NCBI RefSeq assembly: GCF_009557055.1
Contig: NZ_CP045649.1
Coordinates: 2,207,501 to 2,271,500 of the forward strand
Length of the DNA stretch: 64,000 nt
Source: Nocardioides sp. dk884
GTDB lineage: Bacteria; Actinomycetota; Actinomycetes; Propionibacteriales; Nocardioidaceae
Direction of reading: 5' to 3'
Shown: in pieces, positions 19,688 to 28,070 of the stretch
How positions within the stretch are numbered: the stretch's first letter is position 1
How the letters are laid out: every line of letters begins with the position of its first letter
The notes under the pieces: generated by a model
The model's input: only the letters and a program-made list of their open reading frames with translations
Database searches by the model: none
What the model was told of the DNA's origin: nothing
Made by a program: the position numbers and the translations under genes

Positions 19688-20473
19688 ATGACGCTGCAGA
19701 TCTCCGACCACCGGCGGGTGCGCACCCTCGTGCTCGACCGTCCCGAGGCCCTCAACGCCTTCGACGAGGCCTTGTACGACGCGACCGCGGAGGCACTGCT
19801 GGATGCGGCGGCGGATCCGGGGGTCGCCGTGGTGCTGCTGACGGGGGCGGGCCGCGGGTTCAGCGCGGGCACCGACCTGCGCGAGATGCACGCGCGGGCG
19901 ACCGACCCGGGGTTCGTGCCGGGCAAGCACGGGTTCGTGGGGCTGCTGGACGCCCTCGTGGAGTTCCCCAAGCCGCTGGTGTGCGCGGTCAACGGGATCG
20001 GGATCGGCATCGGGGCGACGATCCTCGGCTTCGCCGATCTCGCGTTCATGGCGAGCACCGCGCGGCTGAAGTGCCCGTTCACCTCGCTGGGCGTGGCGCC
20101 CGAGGCGGCGTCGTCCTACCTCTTCCCGCGGCTCGTCGGGCGCCAGGACGCCGCCTGGATGCTGATGTCCTCGGAGTGGATCGGCGCGGCCCAGGCGCGC
20201 GAGATGGGCCTGGTGTGGCGGGTCTGCGAGCCCGACGACCTGCTCGGCGAGGCGACCCGGCACGCCGAGGTGCTCGCCGCTCGCCCGATCTCGAGCCTCG
20301 TCGCGGTCAAGCGCACGATGACCGCGCCCCTGCGCGCCCACGTCGACGCGGCCCGCGAGCGGGAGAACGCCGCGTTCGCCGAGCTCATGGGCGGCCCTGC
20401 CAACCTCGAGGCGCTGACCGCCTTCGCCGAGGGCCGCGAGGCCGACTTCACCGCCCTGCCGCCCGGCTGGTGA
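19688..20473 (+). CDS. Enoyl-CoA hydratase/isomerase (crotonase) family, KstR-type site
   Basis: This 261-residue crotonase has DRPEALNAFDEALYDA, the oxyanion region GRGFSAGTDLREM and NGIGIGIGATILGFADLAF. The canonical first catalytic Glu of hydratases (normally in GGGCEL) appears replaced in GIGATIL; the later acidic residue in GVAPEAASS is kept. That pattern is commoner in delta3,delta2-enoyl-CoA isomerases, so isomerase activity is at least as likely as hydration. The perfect KstR-type site 11 bp upstream and the lack of a clear Shine-Dalgarno suggest a very short or absent leader. Its substrate is probably a steroid- or fatty-acid-derived CoA ester. Confidence 0.83.
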   Translation: MTLQISDHRRVRTLVLDRPEALNAFDEALYDATAEALLDAAADPGVAVVLLTGAGRGFSAGTDLREMHARATDPGFVPGKHGFVGLLDALVEFPKPLVCAVNGIGIGIGATILGFADLAFMASTARLKCPFTSLGVAPEAASSYLFPRLVGRQDAAWMLMSSEWIGAAQAREMGLVWRVCEPDDLLGEATRHAEVLAARPISSLVAVKRTMTAPLRAHVDAARERENAAFAELMGGPANLEALTAFAEGREADFTALPPGW

Positions 20474-20498
20474 CCACGAAGGCGGTCACCAGCCGGGC
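20461..20498. terminator. Perfect 15-bp hairpin overlapping the crotonase stop codon
   Basis: GCCCGGCTGGTGACC (20461-20475) pairs perfectly with 20484-20498 around an 8-nt loop. The left arm includes the crotonase TGA (20471-20473). It sits between convergent genes and should stop transcription from either side, although no T-run follows. Confidence 0.6.
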
Positions 20499-20518
20499 GG
20501 CGAGAGCAGCAGGCACAT

Positions 20519-21529
20519 TCAGGCGGCCGGCACGTGCGGGAACAGCTGGCGCAGCAGGTCGGTGATCGTCACGACGCCGACCACGTCGCCCGCGTCCTCG
20601 ACCAGCACCAGGTGGCTGCTGTCGCGACGCATCCGCGCGAGGGCGTCGTACACAGTCATCGTCGCGGCGAACCGCGCCGTGGGACGCACGAGCTCCTCGA
20701 ACGAGTCGTGCTCAGCCAGCGCCAGCGTGTCGCGCACGTGCACCGCGCTCTCGACGCGGCCGTTGGGCTCGGCGACCAGGATCCGCAGGTGCCCGGAGGC
20801 GCGGGAGGCCTCCTGCACCTGGGCGACGGTGCCCGAGCGGGGCACCGAGACCACCGGCGCCGGGCGCACGATGTCGGCCAGGGTCATGGTCTGCAGCTCC
20901 AGCGCGCCCGAGAGCTGCGCGGAGTAGCTCGCGTCCAGCGCACCCACGTTGGCGGAGTGCTCGACCAGCTGTCGCAGCGCCGCCGGGTCCTGGCCGGTGG
21001 AGACCGTGTCGGAGGCGTCCACGCCGACCCGGCGCAGACACCAGTTCGCGGCCTCGTTGAGCCCGCGCAGCAGCGGACGGGTCGTCCACATGAACGCCCG
21101 CATCGGGATCGCGAGCATGATCGCGGAGCGCTCGGGGTGGGCGATCGCCCACGACTTCGGGGCCATCTCGCCCACGACCAGGTGCAGGAAGGTCACGATG
21201 ATCAGCGCCAGCACGAAGCCGGCCACGTCGGCGACCCAGGAGGCCATCCCCCAGTCCGCGAACAGCGGGGTCAGCCAGTGGTGCACGGCCGGCTTGGTGA
21301 TCGCACCCAGGGCCAGGGTGCAGACAGTGATGCCGAGCTGGGAGCCGGCCAGGAGCAGCGTGAGCTCCGAGGAGCTGCGCAGCGCGGCGCGGGCCGAGCG
21401 GCTGGTCGTGGCGGCGTCCTCGAGACGGTGCCGGCGGGCCGCGATCAGGGCGAACTCGACCGCGACGAAGAAGGCGCTCAGCGCGATGATGGCGACGGTG
21501 GCGAGGGCCACCACCCAGGGGCTCTCCAT
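20519..21529 (-). CDS. CNNM/CBS-domain membrane protein (short, no CorC domain)
   Basis: This 336-residue protein has an N-terminal CNNM (DUF21) transmembrane domain: FFVAVEFALIAARRHRLE, then LLAGSQLGITVCTLALGA and VVGEMAPKSWAIAHPE. Two CBS motifs follow (about residues 215-330). It lacks the C-terminal CorC/HlyC domain of its partner. Such paired genes are frequent in actinobacteria and are linked to Mg2+/Co2+ or other divalent-cation efflux. Its ATG shares one base with the stop of the upstream paralogue (TGATG), so the pair is coupled and may form a heterodimer. Confidence 0.87.
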   Translation of the reverse strand: MESPWVVALATVAIIALSAFFVAVEFALIAARRHRLEDAATTSRSARAALRSSSELTLLLAGSQLGITVCTLALGAITKPAVHHWLTPLFADWGMASWVADVAGFVLALIIVTFLHLVVGEMAPKSWAIAHPERSAIMLAIPMRAFMWTTRPLLRGLNEAANWCLRRVGVDASDTVSTGQDPAALRQLVEHSANVGALDASYSAQLSGALELQTMTLADIVRPAPVVSVPRSGTVAQVQEASRASGHLRILVAEPNGRVESAVHVRDTLALAEHDSFEELVRPTARFAATMTVYDALARMRRDSSHLVLVEDAGDVVGVVTITDLLRQLFPHVPAA

Positions 21530-22920
21530 CAGGAACGGCCCTCCTCGACCAGGTGTGCGAAGCCGGTCGCGAGCGTGAGCCGCACCGACGCCGGGATGTG
21601 GTCCTCGACCTCGAGGACCTCGAAACGAGCAAGGACCGGCTCGGGGTCCTCGCTCTCGGCGTAGCCGCCGGGGTCGAGCGGCAGCTCGACGGTGATCACC
21701 TCGCCGACCTCGGGGAACCGGCCGTGGTGCTCGATGAGCAGGCCGGCGACCGTCTCGTAGTCGCCCTCGGGCAGGTCGTGGCCGACCGCCCGCTCCACCT
21801 CGTCGACGTGCTGGCTGCCGGCCAGCGTCCAGCCGGAGGAGGCGTCGGAGGCGAGGTCGGCGGCCAGCGCGAGCTCGGCGTGCTCGTCGTGCTCGTCGGT
21901 GATCTCGCCGACCAGCTCCTCGGCCAGGTCCTCGACGGTGAGGATGCCGTCGAAGCTGCCGTGCTCGTCGAGCACGCAGGCGAGCTGGTTGCGGGTGCGC
22001 GAGAGCTCGCGTACGGCGTCGGGCAGGCGCATCGCGGTCGGGAGCATGAGCGGGGTCCGGGCCAGGTCGCCCACGCTGCTGCCCGCGGCGTCGCCCTCGA
22101 ACTCGAGCACGTCGATGAGGTGGACGACGCCGACGACCCGGTCGTCGTCGAGCACGGGGTAGCGCGAGTGGCCGCCGGCCATCTCGGCCCGCAGGTCCGC
22201 CACGCTCATGTCGGTCTCGACGGTGTCCACGCGCACGCGCGGGACCATCGCGTGCGCGACGTTCTGGTCGGGGAAGTCCAGCACCCGGTCCAGCAGCATC
22301 GACAGCTCCTCGGGCAGGTCACCGGCCGCCCGGGACTCCGCGACGATGTGCTCGAGGTCGCGCGCGGTCGCGGAGTGCTCGACGTCGTGGACCGGCTCGA
22401 TGCGCAGCGCGCGCAGCAGCAGGTTGGAGGACTGGTCGAAGACCCAGATCACCCAGCCGGCCACCTTGAGGTAGAGCAGCGTCGAGGTGGCCAGGCTGCG
22501 CGCCACCGGCTCGGGGCGAGCGATCGCGAGGTTCTTGGGGAACAGCTCGCCGAAGACCATCTGGATGCCGGTCGACAACAGCAGCGCCAGCACGGTGCCG
22601 ACGCCGACGCCGACGGCGGTCGGTACGCCGACCCCGCCGAGCATCTCGCCGAGCGCGGAGCCCACGAGCGGCTCGGCGACGTAGCCGACGAGCAGTCCGG
22701 TGACGGTGATGCCGAGCTGGGCGCCGGACAGCATGAAGGAGGTGCGCCCGGTGACCTGCAGGGCCCGCCGGGCGACCGGGTCACCGGTGGCGGCGTGCGC
22801 CTTCAGCCGCGAGCGGTCGACCGCCATGTAGGCGAACTCCTGGGCGACGAAGTAGCCGGTGACGGCGGTGATCAGCGTGATCACGAGGATGCCGAGCAGC
22901 AGGGACAACAGCGGTGTCAT
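21529..22920 (-). CDS. CNNM/CBS/CorC_HlyC membrane protein
   Basis: This 463-residue protein has a CNNM transmembrane domain (YFVAQEFAYMAVDRSRLKAH, MLSGAQLGITVTGLLVG, FGELFPKNLAIARPE). Two CBS domains follow (about 205-330: VPRVRVDTVETD, GGHSRYPVLDDD, DEHGSFDGILTVEDLAEEL), then a C-terminal CorC_HlyC domain (about 350-440: HDLPEGDYETVAGLLIEHHG). This is the full domain set for a divalent-cation transporter of the CorC/MpfA group. It is the first gene of the pair. I see no metal riboswitch in the 164 bp upstream, which otherwise hold nothing recognisable. Confidence 0.88.
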   Translation of the reverse strand: MTPLLSLLLGILVITLITAVTGYFVAQEFAYMAVDRSRLKAHAATGDPVARRALQVTGRTSFMLSGAQLGITVTGLLVGYVAEPLVGSALGEMLGGVGVPTAVGVGVGTVLALLLSTGIQMVFGELFPKNLAIARPEPVARSLATSTLLYLKVAGWVIWVFDQSSNLLLRALRIEPVHDVEHSATARDLEHIVAESRAAGDLPEELSMLLDRVLDFPDQNVAHAMVPRVRVDTVETDMSVADLRAEMAGGHSRYPVLDDDRVVGVVHLIDVLEFEGDAAGSSVGDLARTPLMLPTAMRLPDAVRELSRTRNQLACVLDEHGSFDGILTVEDLAEELVGEITDEHDEHAELALAADLASDASSGWTLAGSQHVDEVERAVGHDLPEGDYETVAGLLIEHHGRFPEVGEVITVELPLDPGGYAESEDPEPVLARFEVLEVEDHIPASVRLTLATGFAHLVEEGRS

Positions 22921-23084
22921 CGCCGGGCCCCCTCATGCGTCGTGCGAGGGGCAAGGACCGCGGGGCCGGGCGGGACCGGATGTTGAACGTCCATGGCTCT
23001 TTCAGTCGAGGGACCTGTCTCCGGTGCCAACGTGCGGCCCGGTCGCCGGGTTCCCGGCGCCCAGGCCCGCTGCTGCGGTCGTCC

Positions 23085-23681
23085 TCACACGAGCCAGGCA
23101 CCCCCGGTCCCGGAGGGCCGCCAGTGGTGGGGCGGGTCCTCACCGGTGCGGCCGTCGACCGCCTCCCGGAGCAGGTCGGCGTGGCCGGTGTGGCGGCCGT
23201 ACTCCTCGATCAGGTCGCACACCAGCCGGCGCAGGTTGACCGTCTCGCCCCACTGCTCACCGATCGCGGCGGGCCTGTCGAGGCCGCCGTCGGCCAGGGC
23301 GGCGCTCAACAACTCGCGGGAGCGGGCGACGGCGGCGTCGTACTGGGCGTAGAGCGCGGCGGCGCTGTCGTCGGCGGCGCTGCGGAAGTCCCAGTCGGGG
23401 TCGGCGTCCCAGTCATGGGACTCCCACGGCTCCCCCGGCGCCATGCCGAGCATCTTCCACGGCACGTGGGTCGCCTCGACCGCGGCGAGGTGCTTGAGCA
23501 GCCCGCCCAGGGTGAGCGCCGAGCTGCCGATCCCGGCGTTCAGGCCCGCCGAGTCGAGCCCGTCGGTCTTCCAGCGGAACGTCGCGCGGAGCCGGTCGAG
23601 CGCCGCCAGCAGCTGTTCGGCCTCGGCGCCGGCGTACGGCGGCTCCCACGGCGGGGTGGACTCCGGGTGGTCGGTGGTCAT
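23085..23681 (-). CDS. DinB/DUF664 family protein
   Basis: This 198-residue protein starts at ATG 23681 behind CAGGAG. It belongs to the DinB-like four-helix bundle (DUF664) group: WKTDGLDSAGLNAG, LTLGGLLKHLAAVEATHV and a C-terminal IEEYGRHTGHADLLREAVDG. The His residues in KHL and EYGRHTGH are the expected metal triad. Actinobacterial members are often mycothiol-dependent enzymes or damage-induced proteins of unknown role. Its start overlaps the end of a second, frameshifted DinB gene (ATGA), so the two form an operon. Confidence 0.83.
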   Translation of the reverse strand: MTTDHPESTPPWEPPYAGAEAEQLLAALDRLRATFRWKTDGLDSAGLNAGIGSSALTLGGLLKHLAAVEATHVPWKMLGMAPGEPWESHDWDADPDWDFRSAADDSAAALYAQYDAAVARSRELLSAALADGGLDRPAAIGEQWGETVNLRRLVCDLIEEYGRHTGHADLLREAVDGRTGEDPPHHWRPSGTGGAWLV

Positions 23682-24393
23682 GGCTGCTCCTGACGTGGGA
23701 TGAGTGCGGCGAGGTCGCGCTCGGCGAACTGGCGGTGCCACCACTCCTCGTTGATCACGATGTCGAGGGCGTGCGCGACCGGGACCTGCTCCCCCGCCGG
23801 CGGCCACCCGGGTCCCTCGGGGACCGTGCGGACCTCGGCGAGGGCGTCGTCGGCGAGCCCGTCGAGCGCCTGGTGGATCCAGGACTGTCGCGAGGACCGC
23901 AGCGCCACCACCTCGTCGAGACCGGGCCGCGCGTCGCGGTCGGCGGGGACGCCGGGGTCGGCGGCATCTGCTCCCACGGCAGCGACAGCGGGTGCCACGG
24001 GGAGGGGACGCCCTGCACCACCCGCCCGATCCAGCTCTCGGTGGCGAACACGAGGTGGCGCAGCGTGTCGGTGAAGGACCACTCGTCGTCGACCCGCTCG
24101 TGCAGCAGCGCCGCGTCGAGCCCGCGGGCTCGATCGACGGTGTCGGACCACAGCTGCTCCAGCAGCGTGAACGCCTCCTGGTAGCCCGCGACAGTGGTCG
24201 GTCGCAGCCGGGCGCGCTCGGGGTGGCGCCGGTCGAGCTCGGCGGTGACCAGCGGCACCACGTCGACGCCGTTGACCTCGAGGCGGTCGAACTCGCCGGT
24301 GATCTCCAGGTGCTCGGCGACCACGCCGACGAAGCGCGTGCCGCTCAGGTCGACGTCGCGGATCGTCGCTCCGCGCAGCTGCTCCTCGTCCAT
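23678..24393 (-). pseudogene. DinB family gene interrupted by a -1 frameshift
   Basis: Residues from ATG 24393 read cleanly as a DinB protein (MDEEQLRGATIRDVDLSGT, DDEWSFTDTLRHLVFATESW, SPWHPLSLPWEQMPPTP). The frame then dissolves into Arg/Pro/Ser-rich nonsense. The missing C-terminus continues in another frame: GVPADRDARPGLDEVVALR, then DIVINEEWWHRQFAERDLAAL, ending at the TGA 23678-23680. That TGA overlaps the next gene's ATG, showing this end is genuine. One base lost in the GGGG run at 23954-23957 would rejoin both halves exactly. Either the gene is recently broken or this is a homopolymer sequencing error. Confidence 0.75.
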
Positions 24394-24475
24394 CCGTCGA
24401 CGGTAGACCCGGGCGCCGACATCCGACTCGCCTGGACGGGGGAGGTATGGGGGTGGGCTCGGGGTGCGCGTATCT

Positions 24476-24539
24476 CAGCAATTGCGCCGAAAACCACCTG
24501 TCCCCGGCCGAATCCGGTGCTTTTCCCAGCAATTGCGCG
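24476..24539. repeat. Two copies of CAGCAATTGCGC
   Basis: The 12-mer CAGCAATTGCGC occurs at 24476-24487 and 24527-24538, each followed by C/G-G/C-A-A-A-A. The core GCAATTGC is itself palindromic. The second copy is the loop of the hairpin at 24516-24549. The gap holds no gene and is AT-richer at these copies than its surroundings. It may be a small dispersed repeat. Confidence 0.55.
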
Positions 24540-24549
24540 GAAAAGCACC
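24516..24549. terminator. Hairpin ending the CYP51 operon
   Basis: GGTGCTTTTCC (24516-24526) pairs perfectly with 24539-24549 around a 12-nt loop (CAGCAATTGCGC). It starts 16 bp past the stop of the last operon gene, the position expected of an intrinsic terminator. No T-tract follows. Confidence 0.6.
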
Positions 24550-24565
24550 GACCCCCGACCCCGAC

Positions 24566-24964
24566 CTACACCTCGCGGGCCCGGGCCTTCTTCTCGGCCT
24601 TCGCGATCGTGTCCTCGACGATCGCGTTGACCCGCGAGCCCATCGGCCAGCCGGCGTAGTGGCACAGCAGGATGACGATCTCGCGCAGCTCGGTCGCGTC
24701 GAGCTCGCCGGCGGCGTACGCCGCGGGGATCTGGATGGTCAGCACGTCCTGGCCGCCGGAGCCGGCGAGCAGGCCGATCAGCAGCAGCCGCCGGTCCCGG
24801 TCGGAGAGCCCGGGGCGGTTCCAGATGTCGGCGAAGAGATGGTCGGCGGTGTAGCGGAAGAAGTCGCCGTCCCCGTCGCTCATGTCGAAGCCGTAGACCT
24901 GCTCCATCCGCTCCAGCCCGCGCCGGCGGGTCTCGGGGAGGTCGTCGAACTTGCCGGTGCTCAC
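24566..24964 (-). CDS. Carboxymuconolactone decarboxylase / AhpD-like protein
   Basis: This 132-residue protein starts at GTG 24964, overlapping the upstream TGA (GTGA). It is an all-helical AhpD/CMD-fold protein with LSDRDRRLLLIGLLAGSG and ELREIVILLCHYAGWPMG. The AhpD CxxC pair is absent; one Cys lies at the equivalent helix, so it is more CMD-like than peroxidase-like. It is the last gene of the CYP51 operon. Mycobacterial cyp51 regions carry a similar gene (Rv0771 by my recollection). Decarboxylation of a sterol-derived acid is an inference only. Confidence 0.82.
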   Translation of the reverse strand: MSTGKFDDLPETRRRGLERMEQVYGFDMSDGDGDFFRYTADHLFADIWNRPGLSDRDRRLLLIGLLAGSGGQDVLTIQIPAAYAAGELDATELREIVILLCHYAGWPMGSRVNAIVEDTIAKAEKKARAREV

Positions 24965-25827
24965 AGCCCAAGTCCCTTCGCGAGGTCGGCGCGCGCCCGG
25001 CGCGCGAGCGGTACGTCGACCCCGAGCTCGTCGGCGAGGTCGAGGGCGAAGCCGAGGTCCTTCTCCCCCAGCGCGACCACGTGGGACATCACGCCGTGCC
25101 AGAAGTCGCCGGGCTCGATCGGGGCCGTCGTGTCGCGGTGCATGATCGCGCCGGGGCCCCCGGTGATCGCGTCGGTGTGGCGCACCACCTCGCCGAGGTC
25201 CCTCAGCGACAGCCCGGCGGCCTCCGCCAGCCGCTGCGCCTCCGTGGCCGCGGTGAACGCCACGAAGTGCATCAGGTTGCGCGCCAGCTTGAAGCGGGTC
25301 CCGGCTCCGACCGGTCCCGCGTGCACGACCTTCGAGCCCATCACCTCCAGCGCTGGACGCGCCGCCTCGAACGCCTCGTCGGTCCCGCCGAGGAGGATCG
25401 CCAAGGTGCCGTCGGCGGCCCCCATCGCCCCGCCGCTCACCGGCGCGTCCAGCAGTCGTACGCCGTGGGGCGCGGCGAGGTCCGCGAGCGCCGCGGGCGT
25501 CTGCGGGGCCACGGTCGAGTGCACCACCACCGTCCGGGGCCCGGGCGCGGCGGCCAGCACCTGGTCGAGCACGTCGCGGACCTGCGCGTCGTCGCGGACC
25601 ATCACGCACACCACGTCGGCGGCACGGGCGAGCCCGGCCACGTCGTCGGCCACCTTCGCGCCGGCCGCGGCCAGCTCGGCGAGCGGCTCCGGCGCGACGT
25701 CGTACACCACCAGCGCGAGGTCGGAGGCGGCCAGCCGCAGCGCCATCGGCTTGCCGATGTTGCCCAGCCCGACGAAGCCGACGACCGGCGCGCGCCCCAT
25801 CATCTGCTCAGCCGTCACCTCAGCCAC
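24961..25827 (-). CDS. 3-hydroxyisobutyrate-dehydrogenase-like NAD(P) oxidoreductase
   Basis: This 288-residue beta-hydroxyacid dehydrogenase has the Rossmann motif VGFVGLGNIGKPMALRL, the substrate motif DAPVSGGAMGAADGTL, and the catalytic Lys within GAGTRFKLARNLMHF. The start is GTG 25827, overlapping the SDR upstream by 8 bp; a GTG three codons later is possible. In the operon context it may oxidise a hydroxyacid formed while a sterol methyl group is removed, but its real substrate is unknown. Confidence 0.85.
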   Translation of the reverse strand: MAEVTAEQMMGRAPVVGFVGLGNIGKPMALRLAASDLALVVYDVAPEPLAELAAAGAKVADDVAGLARAADVVCVMVRDDAQVRDVLDQVLAAAPGPRTVVVHSTVAPQTPAALADLAAPHGVRLLDAPVSGGAMGAADGTLAILLGGTDEAFEAARPALEVMGSKVVHAGPVGAGTRFKLARNLMHFVAFTAATEAQRLAEAAGLSLRDLGEVVRHTDAITGGPGAIMHRDTTAPIEPGDFWHGVMSHVVALGEKDLGFALDLADELGVDVPLARRARADLAKGLGL

Positions 25828-26566
25828 GGAAGGTCTGCCCGCCGTCGACGGCCAGGATCTGGCCGGTCACCCACGACGACTCCTCCGACAACAGGAAGAC
25901 GCACGCGCCGACCATGTCGGCCGGCTGGCCCATCCGCTTGATCGCCATCGCCTTGACCAGCTCCTCGGCGGCCCCGCCCGCCTGGGTGCGCGTCGCCGCG
26001 GTGTCGGTGGGGCCCGGGGCGATCGCGTTGACCCGGATGCCCATCCCGCCGAGCTCGTGGGCGAGCTGCTGGGTGAGCCCGTTGATCCCGACCTTCGCCA
26101 GCCCGTAGAAGCCGGAGTAGAGGTAGGCGGCCGTCGAGCTCTGGTTGACGATCGCGCCGCCGCCGCGGCGGCGCAGGTGCGGGTAAAGCGCGCGGGTCAT
26201 CACGAGCGCGCCGTCCATGTTCACCGACATGAACTTCCGGTAGTAGTCCCAGTCCACGCTGATCAGCAGGTCGAACTGCATGTCGCCGTAGATCGCGGCG
26301 TTGTTGACCAGCCCGTCGATCCCGCCGAGCTCGGCGACGGTGCGCTCGCCGAGCGCGGCCGCGGACTCGTGGGAGGAGACGTCGGTGCGCACGAAGATCG
26401 CCCGCCCGCCGTTCTCCTCGATCCCGGCGGCGACCTTCTCCCCCGCCTCCTCGTGGAGGTCGGCGACCACGACGGCGGCGCCCTCGGCGGCGATCGCGCG
26501 GGCGTAGGCCTCGCCGATCCCCTGCGCGGCCCCGGTGACGACGACGACCTTGTCCTGCAGACGCAT
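25820..26566 (-). CDS. SDR family oxidoreductase
   Basis: This 248-residue classical SDR has TGAAQGIGEAYARAI (cofactor loop), NNAAIY, a Ser region IVNQSSTAAYLYSG and a catalytic YGLAK. The C-terminus reads GQILAVDGGQTFRG. It resembles the mycobacterial SDR located next to the aldehyde dehydrogenase in the cyp51 neighbourhood (Rv0769 by recollection). It lies 40 bp after the aldehyde dehydrogenase gene, the largest gap in this operon, and overlaps the dehydrogenase gene after it. Confidence 0.87.
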   Translation of the reverse strand: MRLQDKVVVVTGAAQGIGEAYARAIAAEGAAVVVADLHEEAGEKVAAGIEENGGRAIFVRTDVSSHESAAALGERTVAELGGIDGLVNNAAIYGDMQFDLLISVDWDYYRKFMSVNMDGALVMTRALYPHLRRRGGGAIVNQSSTAAYLYSGFYGLAKVGINGLTQQLAHELGGMGIRVNAIAPGPTDTAATRTQAGGAAEELVKAMAIKRMGQPADMVGACVFLLSEESSWVTGQILAVDGGQTFRG

Positions 26567-26606
26567 GGTGTTCCTCTCGAAGCGGTGGTGAGCGGTGGGC
26601 GCGGCG

Positions 26607-28070
26607 TCAGGCCGGGAAGGCGAGGGTCTTGGTCTCGAGGTACTCCTCGAAGCCGGCGACCCCCATCTCCCGGCCGATGCCGGACTGCTTGTAGCCGCCG
26701 AACGGCGCGTCCGGGCTGAACCAGACCCCGCCGTTGACCGCCAGGGTGCCGGTGCGGATGCGGTTCGCGACGGCTGTCGCGCGCTCCAGCGACGCGGAGT
26801 CGACGGAGCCGGACAGGCCGTAGACGGAGTCGTTGGCGATGCGCACCGCGTCGTCGTCGCCGTCGTGGGCGAGCACGACCAGCACCGGCCCGAAGATCTC
26901 CTCCTGCGCGACCCGCGCGGAGCTGTCCAGCCCGGCGACGACCGTGGGCTGCACCCAGTGGCCGGGCTGGTCGATCACCGCGCCCCCGGTCGCGAACACC
27001 CCGCCCTCCTGCTCGGCGAGGCGCAGGTAGGCCTCGACCCGGTCGCGCTGGGCCGCGGAGATCACCGGCCCGCAGATGGCGCCGGGGTCGGCGGGATCCT
27101 TGGCCCCGATCGACTCCATCGTCGCCGCGGCCACCTGCACGGCCTCGTCATACCGGTCCCGCGGGACGAGGAGCCGGGTCGTGATCGCGCAGCCCTGGCC
27201 CGCGTGGATGCAGGTGGTGAACGCCGCGGCGCCGGCGACTGCGGCGACGTCGGCGTCGTCCAGGGCGATCGCCGCGGACTTGCCGCCGAGCTCGAGGAAG
27301 ACCCTCTTCAGCGTCGGCGCCGCCGCGGCCATGATCGCGCGCCCGGTCGCGGTGGATCCGGTGAACGACACCATGTCGACGCGGGGGTCGGTGCTCAGCA
27401 CCGCGGCCACGTCGTTGGAGCGCGGCGTGACGACGTTGAAGACGCCCGGCGGGATGTCGGTGTGCTCGGCGACCAGGCGGCCCAGCTCCGCGGCGACCCA
27501 GGGGGTGTCCGGGGCGGGCTTGAGCACCACTGTGCACCCGGCGGCGAGGGCGGGGCCCACCTTGGCCAGGTTGATCTGGGTGGGCACGTTCCACGGCGTG
27601 ATGGCCGCGACCACGCCGACCGGCTCGCGGCGTACGGTGCGCCGCGAGGCGATGCCCATCGGCTTCGCGACCCCCAGGTCGGTCTCGAAGTCGTAGCTCT
27701 CCAGCAGGTCGGTGACCCACGCCAGCCCGGCCACCGGTACGTCGAACCCGGCCGCGCCCATCATGAAGCCGGGCATGCCGACCTCGGCGGTGGTGAGCGC
27801 CGTGAACGCCTCGGCGTGGTCGAGCAGCGCGGCGTGCAGCTGGCGCAGGCAGCGCACCCGCAGCGCCACGTCGTGGGGCCACGCGCTCTCGTCGAAGGCC
27901 CGACGGGCCGCGGCGATCGCGGCGTCCACGTCGGCGATGGTGGAGTCCGGCGCCACCCCGATCTCCGCGCCGTTCGCCGGGTTGTGGATCGGGTACGTCG
28001 CGCCGTCGGAGGCCCCCGACAGCTTGCCGTCGACGAGCTGCTGGGCCGGCGGCGTGCTCAGCCCGCTCAC
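26607..28070 (-). CDS. NAD(P)-dependent aldehyde dehydrogenase
   Basis: This 487-residue ALDH starts at GTG 28070, overlapping the upstream TGA. The cofactor region reads TPWNVPTQINLAKVGPAL and SFTGSTATGRAI. The general-base Glu is in FLELGGKSAAIA and the catalytic Cys in HAGQGCAITTRLLV. The Glu in EEIFGPV is also present, so all active-site parts are intact. In the cyp51 setting it could oxidise a sterol aldehyde intermediate to the acid, consistent with the AldA-type gene beside mycobacterial cyp51. The substrate is inferred. Confidence 0.9.
   Translation of the reverse strand: MSGLSTPPAQQLVDGKLSGASDGATYPIHNPANGAEIGVAPDSTIADVDAAIAAARRAFDESAWPHDVALRVRCLRQLHAALLDHAEAFTALTTAEVGMPGFMMGAAGFDVPVAGLAWVTDLLESYDFETDLGVAKPMGIASRRTVRREPVGVVAAITPWNVPTQINLAKVGPALAAGCTVVLKPAPDTPWVAAELGRLVAEHTDIPPGVFNVVTPRSNDVAAVLSTDPRVDMVSFTGSTATGRAIMAAAAPTLKRVFLELGGKSAAIALDDADVAAVAGAAAFTTCIHAGQGCAITTRLLVPRDRYDEAVQVAAATMESIGAKDPADPGAICGPVISAAQRDRVEAYLRLAEQEGGVFATGGAVIDQPGHWVQPTVVAGLDSSARVAQEEIFGPVLVVLAHDGDDDAVRIANDSVYGLSGSVDSASLERATAVANRIRTGTLAVNGGVWFSPDAPFGGYKQSGIGREMGVAGFEEYLETKTLAFPA

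Noticed and set aside
22921..23084. Possible metal riboswitch upstream of the CNNM/CorC pair
   Set aside because: No recognisable M-box or other conserved helices in the 164 bp; I see nothing supportable here.
24476..24549. CRISPR-like repeat
   Set aside because: Only two short copies exist, with unequal flanks and no cas genes.
24447..24659. Small open frame in the repeat-bearing gap
   Set aside because: It overlaps the hairpin and the end of the CMD gene, has no ribosome-binding site and no family resemblance.
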